A stretch of 64,000 bases of DNA from Methanofollis aquaemaris. GTDB taxonomy: Archaea > Halobacteriota > Methanomicrobia > Methanomicrobiales > Methanofollaceae. This document shows, piece by piece, positions 34,750 to 43,704 of the stretch. The first letter of the stretch is position 1. Each line of letters starts with the position of its first letter. Both the position numbers and the translations under genes were made by a program. The notes under the pieces were generated by a model, which made no database searches, had not been told where the DNA came from, and saw only the letters and a list, made by a program, of their open reading frames with translations. The stretch is taken from the NCBI RefSeq assembly GCF_017357525.1, contig NZ_CP036172.1, positions 1,400,561 to 1,464,560 on the forward strand, read 5' to 3'.

Positions 34750-35646
34750 TCAAGCGATATACCCGGAGATCATGTAATAATTCCCATTATACTCTACAAT
34801 TTTTCCGTCATATCTCTCCCTTATGGTCATAAATTCGTCATCTGTTAATTCTATTCCGCTCCTTCCGTCAGCCCTGATCGTTCTGTTTACCGCCGGGAGG
34901 TCTTTGAGGTCAGCATCATCGATCCTGACAAGTTCCCATCCGGCACGAATGAAATCATCCGCTGTGCTGTCCCTGGGGATTTCAGGATATTCCCCGTTGC
35001 TGATATTGAATAGAAGGAGGAAACTCCCATCCAATCTTCCAGGCGGCCCTTCCGGGACTACATCGTCTGAAGAGTACGCATAATGGAGGATCCTCTCAGG
35101 GCACCTGGTGTCGGGCACTCCGGTGCTATCGGTATAGTATTCTGTGTAATTGACCCGGATCCTGCTCAAGAGCGTCCGATCACTGACCGTCAGCACAACC
35201 TCGCTCTTCTCGACATCGAGCAGCGTGCCGGCAAAAGAATAGATCCCGATGCTGCGGGATTCGGTATCAGTTGTATGCTCCTGAAGATCAGTCTTGAAGA
35301 CCTGTCCTCCAAGAGAGAGAGTCAGGGGTTCGCCGCGGAGCAGCACGTCCCTGATCTTCTGCGTGTCAAAGACCACGACGTCGTACTCCGTGATCGATCG
35401 AGGGATGTCGAGTTCCTCACACTTCTCCGGAGAGAGGTCTCTTCTCTCTGTCATCGACTCGATACAGAACACCGTCTCTGGAGAGGGGGCGCTCGTCTCA
35501 TTCACGGTATCGATACCTGCCGGCGTGATGTTCTGCTGCTGTGTGGGGTAGGCGGTATTCCCACCGGCGACCACGAGCATGATCACAAGTGCGCCGAGTG
35601 CTCCGATCAGAAATATTGCCACCAATACAGGTTTTTCTGGAAGCAT
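34750..35646 (-). CDS. Membrane-anchored extracellular protein of unknown function
   Basis: A 298-residue protein with one N-terminal membrane segment (VLVAIFLIGALGALVIMLVV) and a long polar exterior domain rich in acidic residues. It carries several N-x-S/T sequons and cysteines (VFCIES, EKCEEL, DTRCPE) that could form disulfides. GAGGTGG lies five bases before the ATG and a TATATAAAA-like box (about 35719-35730, minus strand) some 75 bases upstream, so the gene looks expressed. I recognise no domain; it resembles lineage-specific secreted proteins of Methanomicrobiales. Confidence 0.65.
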   Translation of the reverse strand: MLPEKPVLVAIFLIGALGALVIMLVVAGGNTAYPTQQQNITPAGIDTVNETSAPSPETVFCIESMTERRDLSPEKCEELDIPRSITEYDVVVFDTQKIRDVLLRGEPLTLSLGGQVFKTDLQEHTTDTESRSIGIYSFAGTLLDVEKSEVVLTVSDRTLLSRIRVNYTEYYTDSTGVPDTRCPERILHYAYSSDDVVPEGPPGRLDGSFLLLFNISNGEYPEIPRDSTADDFIRAGWELVRIDDADLKDLPAVNRTIRADGRSGIELTDDEFMTIRERYDGKIVEYNGNYYMISGYIA

Positions 35647-36293
35647 TCCGCCACCTCAAATACAAACGACACTATCTCCGGACATTTTCGACCACCACAC
35701 CTCAAGAATTATCATTTGTTTTATATATTGGCTCTGGGCTGATCCTCTACATGTCGGGCCACGCTCATGGGATCTCAGATCTTTCGACCCAAAAAAATCA
35801 GTAAAAAAATATAAATCTCTTGAATTCGGCGTACTTTCTGCCATGCCGTCACTCTCGCTCTCTCATCACCGGCGTTCTTCAAGACGAAAATCCCCGGCCC
35901 TGAGGATCACATGTGATTCGAAAACACACCTCAAGCATACCGCGTGAAAATTGTTCAGAACAGATCTCCGGCGTGTGGAAAGATCCTTGCTCTCCTCCCT
36001 GATCAATGCTCCATCGCCACCCCCCGGCGCGAGAGAACAGTCGAAATGTCTTCATCCTTCCAGTGGGGCGGCACGTCTGATCATCCGTGACCCTCGTCCT
36101 TGTGCCCTTCGATCTCATGCCCTCCCACCAGCCGCACCAGCGACCGCCAGACCCCCCAATAAGGCAACCTTAAGACCCCCGCCACCCATTCACCCACATG
36201 CACCGAAAGAAAAAAACAGACGGCAGCCCCCGTGACCACCTGTGCGCCAACACCGGTTCAAGGAGCATTGCCGACAAACCCTCGACCCGCCGG
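35647..36293. other. Intergenic region with promoter and partial repeat
   Basis: It includes the TATA-like box for the minus-strand gene (about 35719-35730), an AT-rich stretch near 35790-35825, and a partial module D at about 35895-35961 (CTCAAGCATACCGCGTGAAAA) that matches 494-525 in reverse. The in-frame extension of the primase gene from 36198 to 36293 lies here and may or may not be coding. Confidence 0.45.
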
Positions 36294-38588
36294 ATGACGA
36301 ACCCGATCGCCGCCGCCCTCGACACACTCTTCCCGGCGGGCGGCGTCGTGGAACTCCGCGCCCTCGCCGACCGGTTCACCCACTCCGGCTACTTCGACGA
36401 CTATGCAAAACTCACGGCCGCCGCCGAGGCGCTCGACGCCGATCCTGAAGTGAAGGGGATCTATGTCACCCTCAACGTCGTGGACCCGGCGCTCCTCGCA
36501 AGGCGGGCGAACCGTGTGAAGATGCGGCTGACGCGCCACGATCCCACCACCGCCGACGCCGACATCCTCCGTCGCCGGTGGTTGCCCATCGACCTCGACC
36601 CGGTGCGGCCGAGCGGCGTGTCGTCGACCGACGAGGAACACGACGCGGCGCTTGCACGGGCCGATACGATCGCCGGATGGCTCTCCGGGCAGGGCTTCCC
36701 TGATCCGATCAAAGCCGACTCAGGCAACGGCGCCCACCTCCTCTACCGGATCGACCTTCCGAACGACGACGGGGCGACGGCCCTGGTGAAAGGCGTGCTC
36801 GCCACCCTGGACATGGTCTTCTCCGACGATGTGGTCGTCGTCGATACGGCGAACGTCAACGCCGGCCGCATCTGGAAATTGTATGGGACGGTCTCGCGCA
36901 AAGGCGACCACACCCGGGACCGCCCGCACCGGCGGGCAAAGATCCTCTCGGCGTCCGAGCACGCGGAGATCGTCACGCCCGAAATGCTCCGGGCGATCGC
37001 CGCCCCCCTCCCCGTCGATGCCCCGGCGCCGCCGAAAGGGAAGAAGGCGTTCGACCTCGACGCATGGCTTTCAAAGCACGGGATCGGCGTGCGGAGCACC
37101 AGAGCCTGGCAGGGCGGGACGCTCTACGTCCTGGAGGACTGCCCCTTCAGCGGCGCCCACCGCGACGGGGCGTTCGCGATTCAGTTCCCGAGCGGCGCGA
37201 TCCATGCCGGATGCCACCATACGAGTTGCGGCGGCGGGGCGCAGCGGTGGCCTGAGTTGCGGGCCATGCACGAGCAGAAGCGGCAGAGCAGAACCCCCCC
37301 GCCGCCCGAAGCCGAAGCCGACGCGGTCAGGGAACGGGCGATGGAGATCCTCACCCGCGGCGACCCCCTCGCCTTCATCCTCGACACCTTCCACCGGGAG
37401 CACGTCGGCGACCACACCGTCGCCGAGTGCCTCGTCCTCTCGGTCGCCTCCCAGTCGGTCGAGAACACGCACGGCCTCCACGTCGCCATCTCCGGCATCT
37501 CCGGGAAAGGCAAGACCCACACCTGCGAGACCATGCTCGACCTCATCCCGAAAGCCTTCCAGATCACAGGCACGGTCTCGGACAAAGCGCTCTACTACCA
37601 CGACGACCTCAGGTCAGGCAGCGTCTTTCTCTTCGACGACGTCTCCCTCTCCGACGACATGCAGGAACTTCTCAAGTCGGCCACCACCCGGTTCAGAGAA
37701 CCCATCGAGCACCGGACCCTCACCACCGACCGCCGCCTGCGGGTCTGCACCATCCCGGAGCGCTGCGTCTGGTGGCTCGCGAAGGTGGAGAGCGTCGGCG
37801 ACGACCAGGTGATGAACCGCATGCTCACCGTCTGGATCGACGACTCGAATCATCAGGATCTGGAGGTGCTCGGCCACATGAAAGCGGCAGAGGCAAAGCG
37901 CCGGCGCGACCGGGAGCAGGACGAGGACGTGCACGTCTGCCGTGCCATCTGGGAGATCCTCAAGGAGCGGACCGTCTACGTCCGCATCCCCTTCGCGACG
38001 CGGATCTCTTTCCAGTCGGCCAGGAACCGCCGCAACCCGGCCATGCTCTTCGACCTCATCAAGGCCTTCGCCCTGCTCAAGTTCTACCAGCGCGAGCAGG
38101 ACGAGGACGGGAGCCTCATCGCCACCCGCGAGGACTTCGACGCCGCCCGCCGGGTGTTCCTTGCGATCAACCGCGACGCCGGCGGGCAGGAGACGAAACA
38201 GACCAGGAACGAGGCGGCGGCGCTGGAGACGATCGCGGCGATGGGCCTGGAGATCTTCACGATCAGGCAACTGCAGGACGCCCTCGGGCTTTCATATCAG
38301 AAGACCTACCGTCTGCTCCACGGCTACTCCAACAACAAAACGACCTACACCGGCATCCTGGACAAGTGCCCGGCGGTGAGTCTCATCGACGCCACGGTGG
38401 CCGAAGAACGGTACGGGATCGAGATGAAACGCCGGGAACATTATTTCTCGTTCGATTACCGGGTCTACCGCGAGTGGGCGGCGAATGCGGATGTCTGGCT
38501 CGACGACGATCCCGACTCTTTCACCCTCGCGCCCGGTTTACACCCGGCGGGTGAAAACCAGACGGCCGCGGAAGAGAGCCGATCATGA
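36294..38588 (+). CDS. Primase-polymerase (AEP) with zinc module and P-loop ATPase, replicon-type
   Basis: A protein of about 764 residues from ATG 36294, where the conserved NPIAAALDTLFPAGGVVELR begins; ATG 36198 would add 32 poorly conserved-looking residues. The N-terminal half resembles archaeo-eukaryotic primase-like proteins of plasmids and viruses: Asp100-x-Asp102 in LPIDLDPVRP, a GNGAHLLY motif near 144-151, and RIWKLYGTVSRKGD near 192-205. A zinc-like segment follows at about 283-312 (CPFSGAH, CHHTSC). The C-terminal half has Walker A GISGKGKT near 402-409 and Walker B-like FLFDDVSL near 445. It would prime and unwind DNA for an integrated element. Iteron-like repeats start inside its 3' end. 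Confidence 0.8.
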   Translation: MTNPIAAALDTLFPAGGVVELRALADRFTHSGYFDDYAKLTAAAEALDADPEVKGIYVTLNVVDPALLARRANRVKMRLTRHDPTTADADILRRRWLPIDLDPVRPSGVSSTDEEHDAALARADTIAGWLSGQGFPDPIKADSGNGAHLLYRIDLPNDDGATALVKGVLATLDMVFSDDVVVVDTANVNAGRIWKLYGTVSRKGDHTRDRPHRRAKILSASEHAEIVTPEMLRAIAAPLPVDAPAPPKGKKAFDLDAWLSKHGIGVRSTRAWQGGTLYVLEDCPFSGAHRDGAFAIQFPSGAIHAGCHHTSCGGGAQRWPELRAMHEQKRQSRTPPPPEAEADAVRERAMEILTRGDPLAFILDTFHREHVGDHTVAECLVLSVASQSVENTHGLHVAISGISGKGKTHTCETMLDLIPKAFQITGTVSDKALYYHDDLRSGSVFLFDDVSLSDDMQELLKSATTRFREPIEHRTLTTDRRLRVCTIPERCVWWLAKVESVGDDQVMNRMLTVWIDDSNHQDLEVLGHMKAAEAKRRRDREQDEDVHVCRAIWEILKERTVYVRIPFATRISFQSARNRRNPAMLFDLIKAFALLKFYQREQDEDGSLIATREDFDAARRVFLAINRDAGGQETKQTRNEAAALETIAAMGLEIFTIRQLQDALGLSYQKTYRLLHGYSNNKTTYTGILDKCPAVSLIDATVAEERYGIEMKRREHYFSFDYRVYREWAANADVWLDDDPDSFTLAPGLHPAGENQTAAEESRS

Positions 38589-38839
38589 CCCTGATTGGTG
38601 TATAGAGTACATAGAGAGAAGTGTGTACAGGTACCCCCGATAATTTACACACATTTCCAGGAACACCCGGCACACCTGATCGGTGGCCGGGCGGCTCCGG
38701 CTGTGAAAACGTGAAGGGTGTAAACGATGGGAGACAAACTGGCATTCAGGTCGCCATTCCCGGATCGACCGGCACAGGCGAGGGCGTTCTCGGCGCAAAC
38801 CGGAAGTAAAAGAGTGAAAACCGTTGTAAAGGTGTAAAC
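38535..38839. repeat. GGTGTAAAC iteron-like repeats
   Basis: GGTTTACACCC (38535-38545, inverted), TTTACACAC (38644-38652, inverted), GGGTGTAAACG (38716-38726) and GGTGTAAAC (38831-38839) share one word, with variants GGTGTATAG (38597-38605) and GTGTGTACAGG just after. They surround the end of the primase gene and fill the AT-richer gap behind it, as replication-origin iterons often do. Confidence 0.5.
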
Positions 38840-39018
38840 CACCGCCGGAAGAGGAGCGGCACGCCGATCATTTCGACCGGGGAAACGACGGAAAAAAGGG
38901 CGTGGCACCCTGCACCCACTCGCATGCATCGCCGTCGGCCTTCTCAGATCCGCCGGGAATCAGGGACGCTCCATCAGAAAGAAAAGTCTATTGCACACTT
39001 GACGGCAAATATCTCTAT
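38589..39018. other. Gap after the primase gene, candidate origin
   Basis: No gene is supported. The left 250 bases hold the GGTGTAAAC words; the right part is GC-rich and leads into the lipoprotein promoter. Confidence 0.45.
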
Positions 39019-39780
39019 ATGAAACAGATATTCTGGATCGCCCTTCTTCTTGCAGGCATGCTCCTCGCATGCGGCTGCACAGAACAGGGCACCGCTCCCC
39101 AGACACCGACGCCGACGCCAACGGCAACGGCGACAGTGACGCCGACACCGAACGCTACCGCGACCGTCACCCCTGCCGCATCGCTCCCGGTCGAGCTCTC
39201 CTCGTCCAGCCCCTACGCCACGCTCTCCCTCGACGCCGGCGTGCTCTTCGTCTCGTTCCACGCCGAAGAGGCACAGAAGATGGAGATCAATTTCGCGAAT
39301 GCCACGCAGGGATTCGCCGAGATGGATGAGTTCTCCATGACCGGACCGTACAACGGATCGGTCGTCTACGAGATCCCGCAGAAAGACGAATATCTGCTGA
39401 ACATCTCCGGGACCGGCGCATGGACCGCGGAAGCCTCAAGGTATGTCCCCGGCGAAGGCCTCAAAGCGCCGCTGAACCTCACCGGCACCGGGACCGAGGT
39501 TCCATCGGCGGTGTACCTGGAGCAGGGGCAGTATGTATTCGAGCGAAACGAGACCGGTGAAGCCTCGCCGCTGTACATCATGAGACACGCGAACGGCAGT
39601 TACCTCATGGACGCAAACCTCTCCCGTAGCCAGACCGCATTCGGCGTGCTGTCCACGGAAACCTCAAAGAACCTCACCATCTCAGAGTCGGGCACGTACA
39701 TCCTGAGCGTCATCGCCAGCGAGAACCCGGCCCCATGGTCGGTCTCCATCTCCCCGGCAAACGAAAGCGCTTCGGCCTGA
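39019..39780 (+). CDS. Secreted lipoprotein with Thr/Pro linker
   Basis: A 253-residue lipoprotein. The signal peptide MKQIFWIALLLAGMLLACGC carries the lipobox LLACGC, followed by a TPTPTATATVTPTPNATATV linker of the kind used as a glycosylated stalk. The remaining domain is Ser/Thr/Asn-rich, predicted all-beta with several sequons. The start at 39019 is set by the signal peptide; the frame upstream has no such features. The ligand or partner is unknown. It may be substrate-binding or structural on the cell surface. Confidence 0.75.
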   Translation: MKQIFWIALLLAGMLLACGCTEQGTAPQTPTPTPTATATVTPTPNATATVTPAASLPVELSSSSPYATLSLDAGVLFVSFHAEEAQKMEINFANATQGFAEMDEFSMTGPYNGSVVYEIPQKDEYLLNISGTGAWTAEASRYVPGEGLKAPLNLTGTGTEVPSAVYLEQGQYVFERNETGEASPLYIMRHANGSYLMDANLSRSQTAFGVLSTETSKNLTISESGTYILSVIASENPAPWSVSISPANESASA

Positions 39781-39896
39781 AACCGCGAACCCCGGGCGCC
39801 GTCGCAGACGCGGCGGCTCCGGTCTCTCCCCCCTTTTTTATCCGGCACCTGCCAGAAGATAATTATGCTCCAGGAAGGATCTCCCCTCCACCGACG

Positions 39897-41426
39897 ATGA
39901 ACGACAACGCACCCATCGACCTGAAGGCGATCGCACGGGGCGCCATGCAATCCTACGGCTTCTATTCCGGATTCTCCCGCGCTGTCGAGCGGGAGGTCGA
40001 CATCATCGAGGCGCCGGCCGCCCCCGAGGACGTCGCCGACCTCCGGTCTCTCCTCTGGTCGTCCATCGACAACATCGACTCCATGGACCTCGACCAGATC
40101 GAGCACTGCGAACGCACCCGCCGCGGCGGGATCCTGGTCAGGGTGGCGATCGCCGACGTGGACGCCGCCGTCCCGAGGGCCTCGGCGACCGACCGGCACG
40201 CCGCCCACAACGGCACCGCGGTCTACACCGGCGTCGAGACCTTCTCCATGCTCCCGGAACGCCTCTCGCACGGGATCACCTCGCTGCTCCCGGGTGGACC
40301 GGGCCGCCTCGCGATCGTCGTGGAGTATACCGTCCGCAGGGACGGGAGTACCCGGCCGGGACGGATCTACCGGGCGGTCGTCTCAAACCGGGCAAAACTC
40401 GTCTACGAAGAGGTCGGGGACTGGCTGGAAGGCGTCGGCGGTCCACCTGCGACCGTCTCCGATCTTCCCGGCCTGAAAGAGCAACTCCTCCTCCAGGACG
40501 AGGCGGCCCGCCGCCTGCGAAGGCACCGGATCGAGCACGGGGCGCTCGACCTCGAGACCATCGAGGCCAGGGCCGTGATGGAGGAGGGGACGGTGACGAG
40601 CCTCGTCGTCCCGCGGCAGAACGCCGCCCGGCGCCTCATCGAGGAGTTCATGATCGGGGCCAACCGGGCGATGACAGCATTCCTGGACGGGGCCGGCGTC
40701 CCGATGATCCAGCGGGTCGTGCTGCGGCCGAAGAACTGGGAGGGGATCGTGAAGACCGCCGCAGAATATGGCTGGCGCCTCCCGGCGAGACCCAGCGCGA
40801 AGGCCCTCTCGAAATTTCTCGCCAGACAGAAGAAGGCCGATCCCGAACGGTTCCCCGACCTCTCCCTGACGATCGTGAAACTCATCGGGCACGGGATCTA
40901 CCTGCCCCTCGGACCCGGCGAACCCCCGTACGGCCACTTCGGCCTCGCGGTCACCGACTACACCCACGGCACCGCCCCGAACCGGCGCTACGTCGACGTG
41001 ATCATCCAGCGCCTGATCAAGGCGGCCCTCCGCGGGGAGCGGTGCCCGTACACCCGCGACGAACTCGAAGACCTCGCCGCATGGCTGACCAACCGCGAGA
41101 TCGCCTCCGAGAAGGTGGAGCGGTTCATGCGCAAGGCGGCGGCCGCGGTGCTCTTGCAGGACCGGACCGGCGAGGTCTTCGACGCCATCGTCACCGGCGC
41201 CTCGGAGAAAGGGACGTACGTCAGGCTCCTCGACCTCCCGGTCGAAGGACGGGTCATGGAGGGCGAACTCGGGCTCTTCGTCGGGAAAAAAGTCCGCGTC
41301 CGCCTGATACGCACCGACCCGTACAGCGGCTACATCGATTTCGAACGGGTCTGGGGGCGAGAACGCTCCCATCTCACCCGCACGCCTGCACGCACGCCAT
41401 ACAGATCGCGATCTCGAGGACGGTGA
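39897..41426 (+). CDS. RNase II/R family exoribonuclease (RNB domain)
   Basis: A 509-residue protein with the RNB catalytic signature as a run of acidic residues in SIDNIDSMDLDQIE (about 56-69), then VRVAIADVDAAVP. GITSLLPGG and ENPYGHFGLAVTDYTH-type segments (residues about 335-360) complete the domain, and NRRYVDVIIQR matches the conserved R-Y-x-D motif. A small S1-like beta domain at the C-terminus (GTYVRLLDLPVEGRV) may bind RNA. The start at 39897 follows a T-rich box and AGGAAGG. Such enzymes degrade RNA 3' to 5'; archaea with RNB proteins may lack the exosome. Confidence 0.88.
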   Translation: MNDNAPIDLKAIARGAMQSYGFYSGFSRAVEREVDIIEAPAAPEDVADLRSLLWSSIDNIDSMDLDQIEHCERTRRGGILVRVAIADVDAAVPRASATDRHAAHNGTAVYTGVETFSMLPERLSHGITSLLPGGPGRLAIVVEYTVRRDGSTRPGRIYRAVVSNRAKLVYEEVGDWLEGVGGPPATVSDLPGLKEQLLLQDEAARRLRRHRIEHGALDLETIEARAVMEEGTVTSLVVPRQNAARRLIEEFMIGANRAMTAFLDGAGVPMIQRVVLRPKNWEGIVKTAAEYGWRLPARPSAKALSKFLARQKKADPERFPDLSLTIVKLIGHGIYLPLGPGEPPYGHFGLAVTDYTHGTAPNRRYVDVIIQRLIKAALRGERCPYTRDELEDLAAWLTNREIASEKVERFMRKAAAAVLLQDRTGEVFDAIVTGASEKGTYVRLLDLPVEGRVMEGELGLFVGKKVRVRLIRTDPYSGYIDFERVWGRERSHLTRTPARTPYRSRSRGR

Positions 41427-41646
41427 GGCCCCCGATCTCGAGGAAGACGAGAGCGTGGGGAAGGCCGCCGAGAAACCGCCAGATAAGAAGAGTTCCGGCC
41501 CCGAGAAGGATCACCAGCCCGTTCAGGACCACGAGGAGAAGCGAGGCTGTCGTGAGCCACAGGAGGGCGGTGGCGGTGGCACCGAGTCGAAAGCCGTTCG
41601 AGAGACCGAGGAACACGACGCCGTTCCGGGGCGAGGGGGAGATCAT
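41374..41646 (-). CDS. Small hydrophobic membrane protein
   Basis: A 90-residue frame with at least two strong membrane segments (ALLWLTTASLLLVVLNGLVI and FLEIGGLTVLEIAICMACV). It overlaps the convergent RNB gene by 53 bases. No family is recognised. Because antisense frames over GC-rich genes can look hydrophobic, confidence is limited; more than 200 of its bases, however, lie outside the RNB gene. Confidence 0.4.
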   Translation of the reverse strand: MISPSPRNGVVFLGLSNGFRLGATATALLWLTTASLLLVVLNGLVILLGAGTLLIWRFLGGLPHALVFLEIGGLTVLEIAICMACVQACG

Positions 41647-41813
41647 GGAATGGCGGGAATGAGGCGGGAAAAGGGCTAAACATTCTGAAATGAAGCGCGG
41701 GGATAAAAGGAGATTTTTAAGAGTCCGATAATCTCCTAAACGGTGAAAAAATACTTAAAAGAGAGATCCCGACGCGGAGGGCCTCACGGCCCCCTCTCCA
41801 GACCGGCCGCACC

Positions 41814-41821
41814 CAATATAT
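41814..41821 (+). promoter_or_regulatory. TATA box of the dGTPase-like gene
   Basis: AATATATA lies 30 bases before the start at 41851, implying a very short leader. A 7-bp inverted repeat (AGGAGAT at 41708, ATCTCCT at 41731) lies further upstream. Confidence 0.5.
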
Positions 41822-41850
41822 AGCATCGACAATGAGATCCTGACATTCAG

Positions 41851-43053
41851 ATGGAAATTAAACCCGAGATCCTCGAAAAAATCAGAGAGCGGCAGGTGTC
41901 CGTCGAACAGTACTCCTCCCCACAGGCGACGCGGAACGCCGACGCCGTCCGGAGAAAAACCGACCCGGCCAGACCAGAAGAGCCCGTCATCCGCCCGCCC
42001 TTCTACCGCGACGCCGACCGGATCCTCCACTCCAAGGCCTACACCCGCTACATCGACAAGACCCAGGTCTTCTATCTCATCGACAACGACCACATCACTC
42101 ACCGCGTCCTTCACGTGCAACTCGTCTCCAAGATCGCCCGCACCATCGGCCGGGCCCTCGGGCTCAACGAGGACCTCATCGAGGCGATCGCCCTCGGCCA
42201 CGACATCGGGCACGTCCCCTTCGGGCACAAGGGCGAGGAGTTTCTCAACGAGATCTGCGTGCGGGAGGGGATCGGCGTCTTCAAGCACAACCTCCAGAGC
42301 ATCCAGTCCCTCGACGTCATCGAAGACCTTGACCTCACCCTCCAGACCCTGGACGGCGTCCTCTGCCATGACGGCGAGCGCTTCGTCCGCCGCCTCCGGC
42401 CGACCGGATCTCTCGACGCGGCAACGCTCACGTCCAAGCGCGAGCAGATCCGGCGAGGGGCGGACGACCCGCCGGTCCTTCCGTCCACGATGGAGGGGTG
42501 CGTCGTCAGGGCCGCGGACGTCATCGCCTACCTTGGCCGCGACCTCCAGGACGCGATCGAGGTCGGGCTGATCGACGAGGACGACGAAGAACTCCTCGCG
42601 ATCTGCCGTGATAGTCTCGGCATCGAGGATTACCAGACGATCAACTGGACGGTCATCGACACCCTCATCAAAGATCTGATCAACGAGAGTTTCGGAGAGG
42701 CGGAGATCGCGTTTTCCCGCGATGCCGCTGAGGGAGTGACGCGGATGCAGGAGTTCAGCATCGACCGCATCTACCAGAACCCCAGACTCACCGCCCAGCA
42801 GGAAAAGATCAGAACGATGTTCGTCACCCTCTTCGACCACTTCTCCGGCGACCTGGCGGAGGGGAAGGCGGACTCCCCCATCGCCACCGAATTTCTCGAC
42901 GCCTCCTGGGTCTCCCGGACATATCTCGAGCATGCACGCGACGGCGAGAAGGTGCGCGACTTCATCGCGGGGATGACCGACCGCTACTTTGCCGAGACAT
43001 TCCAGGTGGTCACCATTCCCGAACGGGTCAGGGGCACCTACCGGAGAGCATAG
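41851..43053 (+). CDS. dGTPase-like HD phosphohydrolase
   Basis: A 400-residue HD-domain protein of the Dgt/dNTP triphosphohydrolase group. Metal residues are His in ITHRVLH, the HD pair in ALGHDIGHVPFGHKGE, and Asp in VVRAADVIAYLGRD. The RDADRILHSKAYTRYIDKTQVF opening is the classical family start. It would hydrolyse dNTPs to nucleoside and triphosphate. It is unlike the SAMHD1-type HD protein at 10692. DUF2115 follows 50 bases later. Confidence 0.9.
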   Translation: MEIKPEILEKIRERQVSVEQYSSPQATRNADAVRRKTDPARPEEPVIRPPFYRDADRILHSKAYTRYIDKTQVFYLIDNDHITHRVLHVQLVSKIARTIGRALGLNEDLIEAIALGHDIGHVPFGHKGEEFLNEICVREGIGVFKHNLQSIQSLDVIEDLDLTLQTLDGVLCHDGERFVRRLRPTGSLDAATLTSKREQIRRGADDPPVLPSTMEGCVVRAADVIAYLGRDLQDAIEVGLIDEDDEELLAICRDSLGIEDYQTINWTVIDTLIKDLINESFGEAEIAFSRDAAEGVTRMQEFSIDRIYQNPRLTAQQEKIRTMFVTLFDHFSGDLAEGKADSPIATEFLDASWVSRTYLEHARDGEKVRDFIAGMTDRYFAETFQVVTIPERVRGTYRRA

Positions 43054-43103
43054 GAGGAGAGAACCCGCACTCCTCATATCCTCCCGCACCAAAAGTATCA
43101 CTG

Positions 43104-43682
43104 ATGCCAGACGCCGCCGACCGCATCCATGCCGCTGTCCCCCGCCTCGCCGCCTGCCAGACCAGAGGCGAACTCGGCGAGGCGATCGCGGAGGAACTGA
43201 AGCGATACTCTCTCTTCGATCTCCAGGTCATCGGCGGCGGCATGAAAAAAGAGGTCGACCCCCTCCCCGAACCCTACCGGAGCCGCGCCCGCCCGTACTT
43301 CGAGGAGCAACTTTTCGGGGCCTATCACCGGGCGATGAAGGCGTACCGGAGCGGGAGTTTCAGGGGGATGGACGAGGCGATCCCTGACCGCGAGCGCTTC
43401 GAGCGGTTCGTCGCCCTCGTCCCCGACGGGTGCCTCAAGAAGGAGCCGGAGACCGACTTCGGTCTCGGAGGAGCGCTCAACACGCTCTTCTATTATCTCG
43501 TCACCGGGTATGCGATGTTTGTCGAGGGCGGCCCCGGCCACCCGGTCGGCACCCCCTTCCCCGGCGGGTTCGCGGTGGAGCGCCGGGGCAAGAGGTACCT
43601 CTGCCCGATCCGGGACAAAGAGGAGGACGTCCCCTTCTCGATCTGCAATGTCTGCCCGGCGGAGCAGATGGAAGGGGTGTGA
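43104..43682 (+). CDS. DUF2115/UPF0305 family protein
   Basis: A 192-residue protein. The C-terminal YLCPIRDKEEDVPFSICNVCPAEQ segment, with three cysteines spaced for a metal or iron-sulfur site, matches the methanogen-specific DUF2115 family. The N-terminal part is helical. Function unknown. It converges with the large surface-protein gene, separated by 22 bases carrying short T runs. Confidence 0.85.
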   Translation: MPDAADRIHAAVPRLAACQTRGELGEAIAEELKRYSLFDLQVIGGGMKKEVDPLPEPYRSRARPYFEEQLFGAYHRAMKAYRSGSFRGMDEAIPDRERFERFVALVPDGCLKKEPETDFGLGGALNTLFYYLVTGYAMFVEGGPGHPVGTPFPGGFAVERRGKRYLCPIRDKEEDVPFSICNVCPAEQMEGV

Positions 43683-43704
43683 CCCCCCGGAAAAAAGATT
43701 GTTT

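Noticed and set aside
35579-35947. Small plus-strand frames upstream of the primase gene
   Set aside because: They overlap the promoter of the minus-strand gene and the AT-rich tract; no start signal or motif.
41755-43101. 448-codon minus-strand frame antisense to the dGTPase-like gene
   Set aside because: Asp/Val/Glu-rich shadow; the plus strand has the HD motifs.
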